A DNA stretch of 64,000 bases from Verrucomicrobiaceae bacterium (GTDB taxonomy: Bacteria > Verrucomicrobiota > Verrucomicrobiia > Verrucomicrobiales > Verrucomicrobiaceae). The stretch covers positions 558,001 to 622,000 of the forward strand of contig JADJPW010000003.1 of the NCBI GenBank assembly GCA_016713035.1, given 5' to 3'. The position numbers were made by a program, and so were the translations under genes. Shown here piece by piece: positions 52,475 to 62,486 of this stretch. The notes beneath the pieces are model-generated. The model made no database searches. It was not told where the DNA came from and saw only the letters and a program-made list of their open reading frames with translations. How positions within the stretch are numbered: the first letter of the stretch is position 1; the number at the start of each line of letters is the position of its first letter.

Positions 52475-55400
52475 TCACGGGCGCTGCACCCGCAGCCGTG
52501 TGAAGCAGGCGCTGCCTGTCGGAGCGGGGATGGTGGCCTGCACGGTTTCCAGGGTGCCGTCGTCGCTGAGGATGGTTTCGGTCACGCCAAGGCTGCTCCA
52601 GCCGGCGGGATCGAGAGTGGCATTGTGCTGAACGGTGAAAAGGAGGCCGTCAGCCACAGCGGCTTTGGATCGCTGGTAGGTGAAGATGCACTCGCCGCCG
52701 GTGCCGCGGGTGAAGCTCTGCACTGGTGTGGTGCTGTTGAGCGGATGCTGGCCGGTGGCGAATTCCATGAGGTTGGTGATGCCGTCGCCATCGGGGTCTT
52801 GGTGGTCTTCATATTCTCCTAATAAAAACGGAGGATAACCTGGCCACCAGAATCCAAAGTATTGGAGGCTCCAGGCATAGTATCTGGTCAAACCAGTGCC
52901 TTTAAGCCCGATTTCAAAAGATGACTCGCTGTAATCATTACTGGCGATGTGAATTGTCGCCAACCGCTCACCGACAATAAGAGGATTAAAGTAGATGTAG
53001 ATGGCCGTGCTTTGTCCTGGAGCAAGCGTAGTCGTGGTCAGCGCGGGAACGGAAAACTCGGTGCTGGCAGTTCCTGTAAAGGTGATTGCCAGATTTGTTA
53101 AGTCGAGCAGGCCATCATTCCTGATGATGACCGTGTGGTAATTGGAATCCCCGACAGCGCAGTGGAGCAAGTCCAGTTGGTAGTCGCCATCCACCAAATT
53201 GAGCGTCGTGTAAGGCACCGAGGTTGTGACCACTATTTCCGGCCCCAGTCCAGCACCGGTCAGATTCACGATAAAGTTACTCACGTTTGTCGCATTGCTG
53301 GCGATGTTGAGGATGGCGCTACGATAGCCTCCATCGACCGGATTGAAGATGACGGAGACGGTGGTGAAGGCTCCTGGGGCGATGGTGGTGGTAGCAGGTG
53401 TGCCGATGCTGAAGTCGCCTGGATTGGCTCCGGCTTTGGTCAAAACGAGATTGGTGAGCGGTGCGGTGCCGGTGTTCCGAATGCGGAAGGAGCGACCGAT
53501 GGGGGAGCCGGGTGGTAGCTCGCCAAAGTCGATCACGGAGCTGCCGCTGGTGAGGGCGAAGTTCGCAGGTTGCTCGATGGAGATTGTCGGAGCGGTGGCG
53601 GTGCCGCTGAGGGCGATGTCGAAGGGATTTTCATCGGTGTCATTGCTGGCGACGCGGAGCGTGGCGCTGCGTGTGCCGCCCGCGGTGGGGGAGAAGATGA
53701 CGGTGAAGGTGGTGCTCTCGGTGGGTGCCAGGGAAGTGGCTCCTAGCGTGCCGAGGAGGAAGTCCGCAGTGTTCGTGCCCACTTTGGACAAAGCTAGGCC
53801 GGCGAGCGGGGCGCTGCCGGTGTTCCTCACGGTGAAGATGACGGGATCGCTGCTGCTGCCTGCCACGGTGGCTGGGAAGGTGATGGTGGAGCCGTTGTCG
53901 ATGAGATTGGTGCCCACCGGCGCCTCGATGGCGATCTCTGGCGCGATGCCGCTGCCGGTCACAGCGATGTCGAAGGGGCTTTCATCCAAATCATTGCTGG
54001 AGAGGCGGATGGTGGCGCCGTGAGCCGCGACGGCGTTCGGAGCGTAGGTGACGGTGAAGGTGGTGCTGGCTCCGATGGCAAGCGTGGTGGTGCTCAGGCT
54101 GGAAAGCGTGAAGAGGCTGCTGTTCGTGCCGGTTTTGCTCAAGGCGAGGCTGGTGAGGCTGCTGGTGCCGGTGTTGCGCACGGTGAAGGTTTTCACCTGT
54201 GTGGAGCCGACGAGCAGGGGACCATAGTCGATGCTGGAAACGCCATCGACGAGGCCCACGCCTGCCGGATGCTCGATCTCGACCTCGGGCGAGGTGCCGG
54301 TGCCGGTGAGGACGATGTCGAAGGGATTTTCATCCAAGTCACTGCTGGAGATGTGAATGGCGGCGCTGCGTGTGCCGAGGGCGGTGGGCGTAAAGCTCAC
54401 GCTGAAGGTGGCGCTGGAGCCTGCATTCAGCACCGTGGCCGGGGTGGAGACGCCGAAGTCACTGCTGTGATCGCCATCTTTACTGATGCTGATGCCGGTG
54501 AGCGTGGCGGTGCCGGTATTGCGCAGGGTAACGGTGATGTTGCTGAGGCTGGCGACATTCGTGGTAGGCAGGCTGATGACCGAAACGCCGTCCTGCAAGC
54601 CGGTGCCAGCCGGATACTCGACCACGATCTCTGGCGAGGTGCCGGTGCCAGTGAGCAGGATGTCAAAGGGACTCTCATCTATGTCATTGCTGGCGATGTG
54701 GATGGCCGCTGACCGCAAACCGAGCGCGGTGGGCGTGAATTGCACTGTGAAGGTCGTGCTGCCGGAGGGGCCGGACACCGGAGCGGTGGGTGAGGCAGTG
54801 ATCGTGAACTCCTCGGCATTTGCTCCATCCTTGGTGATGCTGAGGTCGGTCAGGTCGATGTTGCCGATGTTTTTGATGGTAAAGCTCAAACTGGCGCTGC
54901 CACCGAGCAACACGGAGCCGAAGCTCCTACTGCCACCATCGCCGACATTCGTCCCTACGGGCTGCTCCACCACGATCTCGGTGGCGAGTCCGGTTCCGGT
55001 GAGTGTGATGTCGAAAGGGTTTTCATCTGCATCACTGCTGGCCACTCGCAGGATGGCGCTGCGGCTGCCATAGGCCTGCGGGGCGAAGGTGACATCGAAC
55101 GCCGTGCTCTCGCCAGGATTCAGCGTGGTGACGCTGAGGGTGCCGAGCGTGAAGTCAGCCGTATTGGTGCCCGCTTTGCTCAAAGCGAGGCCGGTGAGCG
55201 CAGAAGCGCCGGTGTTCCGCACGGTGAAGGACTGCGTGACGTTCCCGCCCACATTCACGGCTCCATAAGTGACTGTGGAGACTCCATCGGTCAGATTCGT
55301 GCCCACCGGCTGCTCGATGGCGATCTCAGGCACCACGCCGACACCGGTCACGGCGATGTCGAAGGGGTTTTCATCGAAATCATTGCTCGCGACACGCACG

Positions 55401-58400
55401 ATGGCATTTCGTGTTACGGTAGCCCCTGGCGCAAAAGTCACGGTGAAGGTCGTGGTAGCCCCAGCGGCCAAGCTGGATACAGAAAGCGAGCCGAGGGTGA
55501 AATTCGCACTGTCGGTACCCGCTTTGCTCAAACTCAGCCCTGAGAGCGTCAGGGCACCCGAATTCCGAATCGTGAAGGTGCGGACCAAATTGCTGCCGAC
55601 GAGCACCGGGCCGTAGTCCACGGTGCTCGCGCCATCGACGAGTCCGCTGCCCGCAGGCTGCTCCACCTCGATCTCCGGCGCATTGGCCGTGCCCGTGAGT
55701 GCGATGGTGAACGGGTTTTCGTCCAAATCGCTGCTGGCGATGTGGATGGCCGCTGATCTGGCTCCGCCGCTGCCTGTGGGAGAGAACGCGACGGTGAAGG
55801 TCGCTGCCGCGCCCACGGCGAGGCTCGTCACCGGCGTGCTGACAGTGAATTCGGCACCGTTCGCACCGTCCTTGGTGATACTGATGCCCGTGAGCGGCGC
55901 GGTCCCCATGTTGACGATAGTAAGGGTCTGCGCGGCGCTGTTGCTGCCGACGCTGGTCGTTGGCAGGTTGATCGTGGAAACGCCGTCATTGAGCAATGCG
56001 CCAAAAGAATTCTCCACGCTGATCTCAGGACTGAGTCCGAAGCCAGAGAGCGTCAGATCAAACGGATTCTCATCTTCATCATTGCTGGCGATGTGGATGG
56101 CGGCGCTGGGTGCTCCAGTGCCTGTCGGAGCAAAAGTCACCGTGAACGTCGTACTGCTCTGCGCCGCTAGCGATGTGGGGATGGCGCTGACCGTGTACTG
56201 AGCAGCTTCCGGTCCGTCCTTGGTGAGCGAAAGGCCGGTCAACGGGGTGTTGCCCGTGTTCTTGAGCGTGAAGACCATCTCACTTGTGGTCCCTACCAGG
56301 ACATCTCCAAAGTGACGACTGCCGCCATCGAGCAAATTAGCCGAAGCAGGCTGTTCGAGAGCAATCTCTGGTTTGTCCACAGCACCGGAGTAAGACTGTA
56401 GGGTTTGCGCCATGCTGCCGGATGTTTTCTGATAACCGCTCACCGTATAGTAAGCACGGGCACGGATCTGGCCGCTGGCTGGCAGCGAGAGCGCATTGAT
56501 CTCCCATCCGCCATTGATGCGTTCACCGTATCCGAGAGGCTGCCAGGTCGCTCCCCCGTTGCTGGAAAGCTCAAAGCTCGCTGAGTTGGCCTCCGGCGAG
56601 GAACCGCTGCGCAGCCATCGGACCTTGCTCGTGCTGTCGATGACCAGCGACTCTGTCGCCGGGTCGTTAATCAGCCTGACCAGTCCTGACCTGGCGGGGA
56701 AGTCGCCGGAGATGAACAACTGCCCGCTTTTGAGCAGCAAGGGGGTGCTCGTGCCGTACTGCGGGTTGGGATTGAAAGTGAGGTCCACCGTGTTGTCCGG
56801 ATTCACCCGCCCGATGTTGCTCCGGGCATGGACTCCGATGGATGCAAACTCGCCACTCACGATGACCTTGCCATCCGCCTGCGGGAGCAGGGACAACACA
56901 TAGTTGTAGCCACCTCCAGTCCCGATAGTGAAGGCTGGGTCCGCACTGCCGTTTGCCTCAAGACGCGCAATCCTTGCCCGTGAAGCACCACCAGCTAAAC
57001 TAAAATAGCCGCCAATCATGACCTTCCCCTGTGGAAGCGGGGCGATATCAATCACATATGAGTTCACATTGGCGTTGAAAGCCGGGTCGGCAGTGCCGTC
57101 AGGATTGAGGCGGGCAAGATAAAGTCGTCCGAGTCCTCCAATGGTGCCAAAATACCCGCCAGCATAGATTTTGCCGTCGGGCAGCACACGGGTGACGAAG
57201 ACATCGCCACTCGGGCTTGGATTAAACGTGGTGTCCAGGCTGCCATCGGCGTTTAGCCGCGCCATGTAGTTCCTCGTCGTACCTGCCACAGCATTGAAAC
57301 TGCCCGCGATGATTACCTTCCCATCCCGCTGAAGGGTGAGGCTCCATACATCGCCATTCACGCCAGGATCAAAGGCGCTATCCAGGCTTCCGTCCGGGTT
57401 CAGTCTTGCCAAGTAATTGCGGCTGGCTCCTGCGATCTGGGGGAAACTACCTCCCACGAGTATCTTGCCATCCATCTGTACCGTTAGCGCGGTCACAGAA
57501 TTGTTGGCCCCGGGATCAAAACCGAAGTCCAGTGTCTCATTCGCATTTAAACGGGCCAGCCTGTTGCGCGGAGTGCCAAGCACGGAAGAAAATCCGCCAC
57601 CGAGCAGGATCTTGCCGTCAGGCTGCATGCAGGCGACTTGGGGGAATAGACTGTTGATTGGAGAGCTCAAATCCACCGCGCCCGGAGGTGGCGTGAGCCC
57701 CTGGCCGGTCAGTGCGATGTCGAAGGGGCTCTCGTTGCTGTCATTGCTGAAAAAATGAATCGCCGCTGTCCGGGTGCCGACAGCTGACGGAGCGAAGGTG
57801 ACATTAAAAATGGCGGATTCGCCTCGGGCGATGCTCGTTCCGGGAGACGACACGGAGAAGTCCGCGCTGTTCGTTCCGTCCTTGGTGATGCTGAAGCCCG
57901 TCAGAGGCGCAATGCCCAGGTTTCGCACGGTAAAGGTGCTTTGCGTGCTCGTTGCGCCGACGCCGGCCGCTGGCAGCGTCACGGTGGAGACGCCATCGAC
58001 CAACACGGTGCCGACCGGCTGCTCGATTTCGATCTCCGGCGCATTACCGGTGCCAGTGAGTGTGATGTCGAAGGGATTCTCGTCCAAGTCATTGCTTGCG
58101 ATGAGCAGCGCAGCCGTGCGGGTGCCTCCCGCTGCCGGAGCGAAGGTAATCGTGAAGGTGGTGCTGGCTCCCGCAGCCAGACTCGTCACAGGTGTGCTCA
58201 CATTGAACTCCGCGCTGCTGGTGCCCGTTTTGGAAAGACTGATGCCCGTAAGCGGTCCGGTCCCGGTATTGCGGATCGTCACCGTGGTGGCGGCGCTAGT
58301 CGAACTCACGTTGGTGGTCAGGAAGGTCAAAGTGGCCGCTCCATCCGTCAAACCGCTGCCCACAGGCTGCTCCACCACGATCTCCGGCGCATTCGCTGTG

Positions 58401-60793
58401 GCGTTAAGAGTGATGTCGAAGGGGTTCTCATCGAAATCATTGCTGGCGATGTGGATGGCAGCCGTTCGGGCTCCTCCCGCACCTATTGGTGAAAACGTGA
58501 CGGTGAAAGTGGCACTCGACCCCGCCGAGATGCTCGTCACCGGCGTGCTCACGGTGAACTCCGCGCTGTTCGCGCCGTCCTTGGTGATGCTGATGCCGGT
58601 GAGCGAGGTATTACCGGTGTTTCGCACGGTGAAGGTCTGTACGGTGCTGCTGCTGCCGACGTTGGTGGCTGGCAGGGTGACGCTGGAGACTCCGTCCACG
58701 AGCGGCGTGCTCGTCGGATACTCGACGCCGATCTCAGGACCATTGCCAGTGGCCGTGAGGCTGATGTCGAAGGGATTCTCATCCGCGTCATTGCTGGTGA
58801 TGTGTATGGCCGAGGTGCGTGTGCCGCCCAAAGCGGGACTGAACGTGACCGTGAATGTGGCGCTGCCGCCTGGAGCGATAGTCGCCGGTGGCGTGGAAAC
58901 GCTGAAATCACCCGGGTGGGAGCCATCCTTGGTGATGCTGATGCCGCTGAGATCGGCGCTGCCGGTATTGCGGATGGTGAAGGTGGTGGCCGCGCTGCTG
59001 CTGCCCACATTCGTCGTCGGCAGAGAGAGGCTGCCGCTGCCATCGGTCAGGTTTGTGCCGACTGGCTGCTCCACCGCGATTTCGGGTGAGGCATAGATGC
59101 CGCTCAAAGCGATGTCGTAAGGGTTCTCATCCGTGTCATTGGAAGTGATGCTGAGCGCCGCCGTGCGCTGCCCGGCCGCCGCTGGCGTGAAGGCAATCGT
59201 GATCGTGGTGCTCTCACCCGCTGCCAGCGTGGTCACCGCCGGCCCCGTCAGGCTGTATTCCGCCGCATGGGTGCCCGACAGAGAGGCAGCAATACTTGTG
59301 AGCGCGGAGGTGCCGGTATTCGTGATCGTGAGCACCGTCTGCGAGGAGCCGCCGGAGGGCGCGTCTGTCACCTGAAGGGCTAATCCATCCACGACATCCG
59401 CCACGCCCCGCGTCACACGGATTTCCGGAGCCACGGGCAGCTCAAAGCTCCAAATATCCGCTGTGCCGCCACCGCCGATGAAGCGCAAGCTGCCGCTGGG
59501 ATCGTGCCACAGGGCTGGGTTGTTGTAAGTCCGGGCAAACGGCGTGTTCGCAGGCGCTGGCACGCCCAGGGTGCCAAACACCGCCGCTTGACCACGCAGG
59601 TCCGAGCCGGCCATCCAGGCCCACTGGCCGGTCTGCGGCGAGAAGCGCCACACATCGTTCAAATTGCCCGTTGATTGCGGCTCCACCGCATCCAGACCGT
59701 TGCCACCGATGAGCCAAAGCTGTCCCTGAGCATCAACAACACCTCCGGCATGCACGCGTGAGCCTGGCGTGTTCGCCGCGGCTTCGACGCCCTTGGTGCC
59801 GTAGGTGCCACGCCAGCCATTCATGTTGGTGGTGAAGTTTCCCAGCGATGATCCCGCCATCCACGTCCATTCATTCGTGGCCGGCTGAAAGCGCCACAAG
59901 TCATTCTGCGGCATCTCAAACATGCTCGAATTGCTATCGAACCCAAAACCGCCGAACAACCAGACCGTGCCATCCTCGCGTGTCCAAAGCGTCGTCCCAT
60001 GACGCCGGGAGCCGATGCGGTTCGACGTCGAGGGCACTCCCTGTGTCCCATAAACACCGATCACAAGTGTACTCGAACTACCTCCGATCCAGGTCCACCA
60101 ATTCGTCGTCGGGTCGTAACGCCAGAGATCCGCCATGGGAGCTTGGCCATTGCCTCCGAAAAAAAGAAAGCGCCCCTGCGCGTCCACCGTGGCAGCAGCA
60201 CTGTTTCGCGCTCCAGGATGGTTCGAAGCTGCGGCCACATTCCGCGTGCCGTAGGTGCCGCTGAAACTGAAGCGCACATTGCCTCCGGTCATCCACGTCC
60301 ATTGATTCGTGTTGCCATCGTAGCGCCACAGGTCATTCAAATCGCCAGTCTGACCGTTGATGTCGGCCCTGGCTCCGCCATACAGCCAGAGCCTGCCACT
60401 TTGATCCCATGCCATGATGGCGAGTATTCGAGAACCGGGATGATTCGTCGGTGCTTCCACCCCCTTTGTTCCCCAGTTTGCGGCAGGCACACCCGCTCCT
60501 TCGCCATTCAGCCACGTCCAGAAGCCCGTGGCGGGATCATACCGCCAGACGTTGTTGTTTGAATAGAGCCAGACCTTTCCCGTGCTGTCCCGCCCGCTCA
60601 CTCCACCATCAGCGGGCCTATTGCCGAGCGCGGCCACGCCTTTCGTTCCATAGACCTCCGGCAGCCCAGCCGTGCTGCTGCCAGCCACCCAGGTCCACTC
60701 ATAAGGTGCCGCACGTCCCAGGGATGCCGCCACCAAGACGACCCATGCGAGGAAATAAGAGAGGATGGGCCGACCTAGCTGACTCGCGATCAT
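52475..60793 (-). CDS. Giant secreted protein: kelch-like, choice-of-anchor-D and delta-60 repeats (2772 aa)
   Basis: A signal peptide (about residues 1-28, ending AASLGRA) precedes a kelch/galactose-oxidase-like propeller at about 30-450 (units EWTWVAGSS...GTKGVAA...NDLWRY). Five choice-of-anchor-D (HYDIN/ASPM-like Ig) modules of about 110 residues lie at 451-1034, each with PEIxxEQPxG...DG, FTIRNTG...LTGISITKDG and ASNDxDENPFDI. A block of delta-60 repeats (1034-1371: VQMDGKILVGGSFPQI, RLNPDGSLDSAFDPG) and a linker domain follow, then ten more modules (1468-2637), and finally a DPDGDGITNLMEFATGQHPL segment with a small beta domain. It is likely a surface or secreted adhesin. It lies 65 bases downstream of the halogenase-like gene on the same strand. 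Confidence 0.9.
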   Translation of the reverse strand: MIASQLGRPILSYFLAWVVLVAASLGRAAPYEWTWVAGSSTAGLPEVYGTKGVAALGNRPADGGVSGRDSTGKVWLYSNNNVWRYDPATGFWTWLNGEGAGVPAANWGTKGVEAPTNHPGSRILAIMAWDQSGRLWLYGGARADINGQTGDLNDLWRYDGNTNQWTWMTGGNVRFSFSGTYGTRNVAAASNHPGARNSAAATVDAQGRFLFFGGNGQAPMADLWRYDPTTNWWTWIGGSSSTLVIGVYGTQGVPSTSNRIGSRRHGTTLWTREDGTVWLFGGFGFDSNSSMFEMPQNDLWRFQPATNEWTWMAGSSLGNFTTNMNGWRGTYGTKGVEAAANTPGSRVHAGGVVDAQGQLWLIGGNGLDAVEPQSTGNLNDVWRFSPQTGQWAWMAGSDLRGQAAVFGTLGVPAPANTPFARTYNNPALWHDPSGSLRFIGGGGTADIWSFELPVAPEIRVTRGVADVVDGLALQVTDAPSGGSSQTVLTITNTGTSALTSIAASLSGTHAAEYSLTGPAVTTLAAGESTTITIAFTPAAAGQRTAALSITSNDTDENPYDIALSGIYASPEIAVEQPVGTNLTDGSGSLSLPTTNVGSSSAATTFTIRNTGSADLSGISITKDGSHPGDFSVSTPPATIAPGGSATFTVTFSPALGGTRTSAIHITSNDADENPFDISLTATGNGPEIGVEYPTSTPLVDGVSSVTLPATNVGSSSTVQTFTVRNTGNTSLTGISITKDGANSAEFTVSTPVTSISAGSSATFTVTFSPIGAGGARTAAIHIASNDFDENPFDITLNATANAPEIVVEQPVGSGLTDGAATLTFLTTNVSSTSAATTVTIRNTGTGPLTGISLSKTGTSSAEFNVSTPVTSLAAGASTTFTITFAPAAGGTRTAALLIASNDLDENPFDITLTGTGNAPEIEIEQPVGTVLVDGVSTVTLPAAGVGATSTQSTFTVRNLGIAPLTGFSITKDGTNSADFSVSSPGTSIARGESAIFNVTFAPSAVGTRTAAIHFFSNDSNESPFDIALTGQGLTPPPGAVDLSSPINSLFPQVACMQPDGKILLGGGFSSVLGTPRNRLARLNANETLDFGFDPGANNSVTALTVQMDGKILVGGSFPQIAGASRNYLARLNPDGSLDSAFDPGVNGDVWSLTLQRDGKVIIAGSFNAVAGTTRNYMARLNADGSLDTTFNPSPSGDVFVTRVLPDGKIYAGGYFGTIGGLGRLYLARLNPDGTADPAFNANVNSYVIDIAPLPQGKVMIGGYFSLAGGASRARIARLEANGSADPAFTIGTGGGYNYVLSLLPQADGKVIVSGEFASIGVHARSNIGRVNPDNTVDLTFNPNPQYGTSTPLLLKSGQLFISGDFPARSGLVRLINDPATESLVIDSTSKVRWLRSGSSPEANSASFELSSNGGATWQPLGYGERINGGWEINALSLPASGQIRARAYYTVSGYQKTSGSMAQTLQSYSGAVDKPEIALEQPASANLLDGGSRHFGDVLVGTTSEMVFTLKNTGNTPLTGLSLTKDGPEAAQYTVSAIPTSLAAQSSTTFTVTFAPTGTGAPSAAIHIASNDEDENPFDLTLSGFGLSPEISVENSFGALLNDGVSTINLPTTSVGSNSAAQTLTIVNMGTAPLTGISITKDGANGAEFTVSTPVTSLAVGAAATFTVAFSPTGSGGARSAAIHIASSDLDENPFTIALTGTANAPEIEVEQPAGSGLVDGASTVDYGPVLVGSNLVRTFTIRNSGALTLSGLSLSKAGTDSANFTLGSLSVSSLAAGATTTFTVTFAPGATVTRNAIVRVASNDFDENPFDIAVTGVGVVPEIAIEQPVGTNLTDGVSTVTYGAVNVGGNVTQSFTVRNTGASALTGLALSKAGTNTADFTLGTLSVTTLNPGESTAFDVTFAPQAYGSRSAILRVASSDADENPFDITLTGTGLATEIVVEQPVGTNVGDGGSRSFGSVLLGGSASLSFTIKNIGNIDLTDLSITKDGANAEEFTITASPTAPVSGPSGSTTFTVQFTPTALGLRSAAIHIASNDIDESPFDILLTGTGTSPEIVVEYPAGTGLQDGVSVISLPTTNVASLSNITVTLRNTGTATLTGISISKDGDHSSDFGVSTPATVLNAGSSATFSVSFTPTALGTRSAAIHISSSDLDENPFDIVLTGTGTSPEVEIEHPAGVGLVDGVSSIDYGPLLVGSTQVKTFTVRNTGTSSLTSLALSKTGTNSSLFTLSSLSTTTLAIGASTTFTVTYAPNAVAAHGATIRLSSNDLDESPFDIAVTGSGIAPEIAIEAPVGTNLIDNGSTITFPATVAGSSSDPVIFTVRNTGSAPLAGLALSKVGTNTADFLLGTLGATSLAPTESTTFTVIFSPTAGGTRSATLRVASNDTDENPFDIALSGTATAPTISIEQPANFALTSGSSVIDFGELPPGSPIGRSFRIRNTGTAPLTNLVLTKAGANPGDFSIGTPATTTIAPGAFTTVSVIFNPVDGGYRSAILNIASNATNVSNFIVNLTGAGLGPEIVVTTSVPYTTLNLVDGDYQLDLLHCAVGDSNYHTVIIRNDGLLDLTNLAITFTGTASTEFSVPALTTTTLAPGQSTAIYIYFNPLIVGERLATIHIASNDYSESSFEIGLKGTGLTRYYAWSLQYFGFWWPGYPPFLLGEYEDHQDPDGDGITNLMEFATGQHPLNSTTPVQSFTRGTGGECIFTYQRSKAAVADGLLFTVQHNATLDPAGWSSLGVTETILSDDGTLETVQATIPAPTGSACFTRLRVQRP
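53200..59440 (-). repeat. Fifteen tandem ~330-bp choice-of-anchor-D modules within the giant gene
   Basis: Fifteen repeats of about 330 bases encode Ig-like modules beginning PEIxxEQP. They form groups of five (about 59440-57700) and ten (about 56390-52880), separated by the delta-60 block. Neighbouring units share long nearly identical stretches such as those coding ASNDLDENPFDI, so the array should be prone to recombination and difficult to assemble from short reads. Confidence 0.8.
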
Positions 60794-60858
60794 TTACGAG
60801 GTAACCAAATTCCTTATCCTCGGTCAAGCAAAAAGACTGTGGCGGGAGGACGTTTTTT

Positions 60859-62115
60859 TCAAGCAGCCATCGGCATGCCGTAGGGCAGCTCGTCGGGGAT
60901 GGGGGCGAATTCGCGGATTTTGGCCCAAAGGCTGGAGTAGTCCTTATTCACGTCGCCGCTGAGGCAGTCGGTGATTTCGGCACCAGCGTCGGGATACTTC
61001 ATCACGACGTCTTTGAAGGAGAAATTCGGGTTGTAGAAGGCATAGACGAGCTTGCGCATGTTTTCGACGCCTTCACGCATGAGGCGACTGTACTCTGCGA
61101 AGCGCTCTGGGGAGACGTCGTTGGCCTGGAGGGCCGCGTGGACGGCCTCGCCAGCGATGACGCCGCTTTTCAGCGCCAGCATGACGCCACTGCTGAAGAC
61201 GGGGTCGAGGAAGGCGTAGGCATCACCGACGAGGAGAAGTCCTGGGGAGGCTCCGTATTTCGAATGGAAGCTGTACTCGCTGGTGATCCAATATTGGCCG
61301 GTGGAGCTGCCCTGGGAGAGGTGGTCTTCGATCCATTTGTTCTCGCTGATTTCACGCTCGAACATTTTTTTCGGATCTTTGATACCGTCGCGGCTCAAGT
61401 ACTTGCCTTCGGCGACCACGCCGACGCTGACCATGTCGTCGTGCATGGGGATGTGCCAAAACCAGCCTTTGTCCGGCACAAAGGCGATGGTGGTGGCTCC
61501 TTCGTCGATGCCGGGCTCGCGTTTGGAGCCTTTGTAGTAGGTCCAGACGGCGACTTTGTTGAGGTAGGGGTCTTTGACACGCCAGCCTTCGCGCAGGGTG
61601 GAGAAAGCTTCTTTGCCGGAGGCGTCGATGACGAGCTTGGCGAGGAGGTGCTCCTTGCTGCCGTCTTTGTTCTGCACGGCGACGCCGATGACTTTGCCGC
61701 TGTCGTCTTTGAGGAGCTGGGTGACGGTGGTCTCCTCACGCACGACGACCCCTTTGGAGCGGGCGTGGTTCATGAGCATGAGATCGAATTCGGAGCGCAG
61801 CACCTGCCATGTCTGGGCGATGGTCTCGCGGTCGTAGCGGTTGAAGAAGTAAAAGGGCTGCGACTTTTTGCCGTCTGGCTGCACAAAGCTGACGCTGTAC
61901 TTTTTGGTGAAGTGGCTCTGCTTCATCGTGGGGATGAGGCCGAGACGCTCCAGGGGACCAAAGGTGAAGGGAATGAGCGATTCGCCGATGTGGTAGCGTG
62001 GGAATTTCTCCCGCTCGATGACGAGCACGCGGTGACCGAATTCTGCGAGGATGGCTGCGGTGCTGCAGCCCGCTGGGCCACCGCCGATGATGAGGACGTC
62101 GTGCTGGGTATTCAT
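60859..62115 (-). CDS. Flavin-dependent halogenase-like FAD oxidoreductase
   Basis: The 418-residue protein has an FAD-binding Rossmann start (DVLIIGGGPAGCSTAAILAE), the block FPRYHIGESLIP, a Lys pair at 71-72 (FTKKYSVSF) and a second FAD motif (LLLVGDAYAFLDPVFSSGV). Residues 218-223 read WFWHIP, matching the WxWxIP motif of flavin-dependent halogenases, so it may chlorinate or brominate an aromatic or polyketide substrate. Related geranylgeranyl-reductase and hydroxylase members share the fold. No FAD reductase or biosynthetic cluster lies beside it. No signal peptide is seen. It is 65 bases upstream of the giant choice-of-anchor gene. Confidence 0.85.
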   Translation of the reverse strand: MNTQHDVLIIGGGPAGCSTAAILAEFGHRVLVIEREKFPRYHIGESLIPFTFGPLERLGLIPTMKQSHFTKKYSVSFVQPDGKKSQPFYFFNRYDRETIAQTWQVLRSEFDLMLMNHARSKGVVVREETTVTQLLKDDSGKVIGVAVQNKDGSKEHLLAKLVIDASGKEAFSTLREGWRVKDPYLNKVAVWTYYKGSKREPGIDEGATTIAFVPDKGWFWHIPMHDDMVSVGVVAEGKYLSRDGIKDPKKMFEREISENKWIEDHLSQGSSTGQYWITSEYSFHSKYGASPGLLLVGDAYAFLDPVFSSGVMLALKSGVIAGEAVHAALQANDVSPERFAEYSRLMREGVENMRKLVYAFYNPNFSFKDVVMKYPDAGAEITDCLSGDVNKDYSSLWAKIREFAPIPDELPYGMPMAA

Positions 62116-62486
62116 AACGATCGGAAAGCTACTCCGGCGTCTGATAACCCAAATACTGTCTCAGCATGGCTTTGATGCCGCAGATGCATTTTAAAGGGCT
62201 CTCATATGGACGGCCTGCGCCGAGTTTGAAAACCTGCCAGTGACGATCAGGCGAAGCAAAGTGGCCATCTCGCTCCGCGAGATGAGCTGGACGCATGGCA
62301 TATTCACCGGTTCACGGCCTCCAAATATCCTTCATGTTAGCGAAAGTCTTTTGCTCATTTGCTGTCGCTTCGCTCCACCCTCCGGGCAGCCTATGGCTGG
62401 CTATCTCCCTTCGGTCGGTTCGACGGAGCGAGATGGCTACCATTCTGGCGCGTATTCGGTATCTCTAGATGGTTTTCAAACGCGGC
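62116..62486. other. Gene-free stretch holding a dispersed palindromic repeat
   Basis: These 371 bases lie between the end of the partial DUF1549/1553 gene and the start of the halogenase-like gene, both on the minus strand. The centre (about 62250-62445) is a copy of the CATCTCGCTCCG repeat type. Short frames here translate to low-quality sequence and are not called. The promoter of the halogenase-like gene should lie in 62116-62240, but I see no convincing boxes. Confidence 0.7.
62250..62445. repeat. Dispersed repeat, CATCTCGCTCCG type (copy 2, intergenic)
   Basis: The left arm ggcgaagcaaagtggccatc continues tcgctccgcgagatgagc; the right arm near 62421 reads cgacggagcgagatggctac, its inverted form. 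Both arms match the in-frame copy at 15976-16090. The interior (ttgctgtcgcttcgctccac and following) is longer than in the other copy and has further cgctcc words. Confidence 0.75.

Noticed and set aside
52475..60793. CRISPR-like or other regular repeat array
   Set aside because: The periodicity comes from ~330-bp protein modules in one continuous frame, not short repeats with unique spacers.
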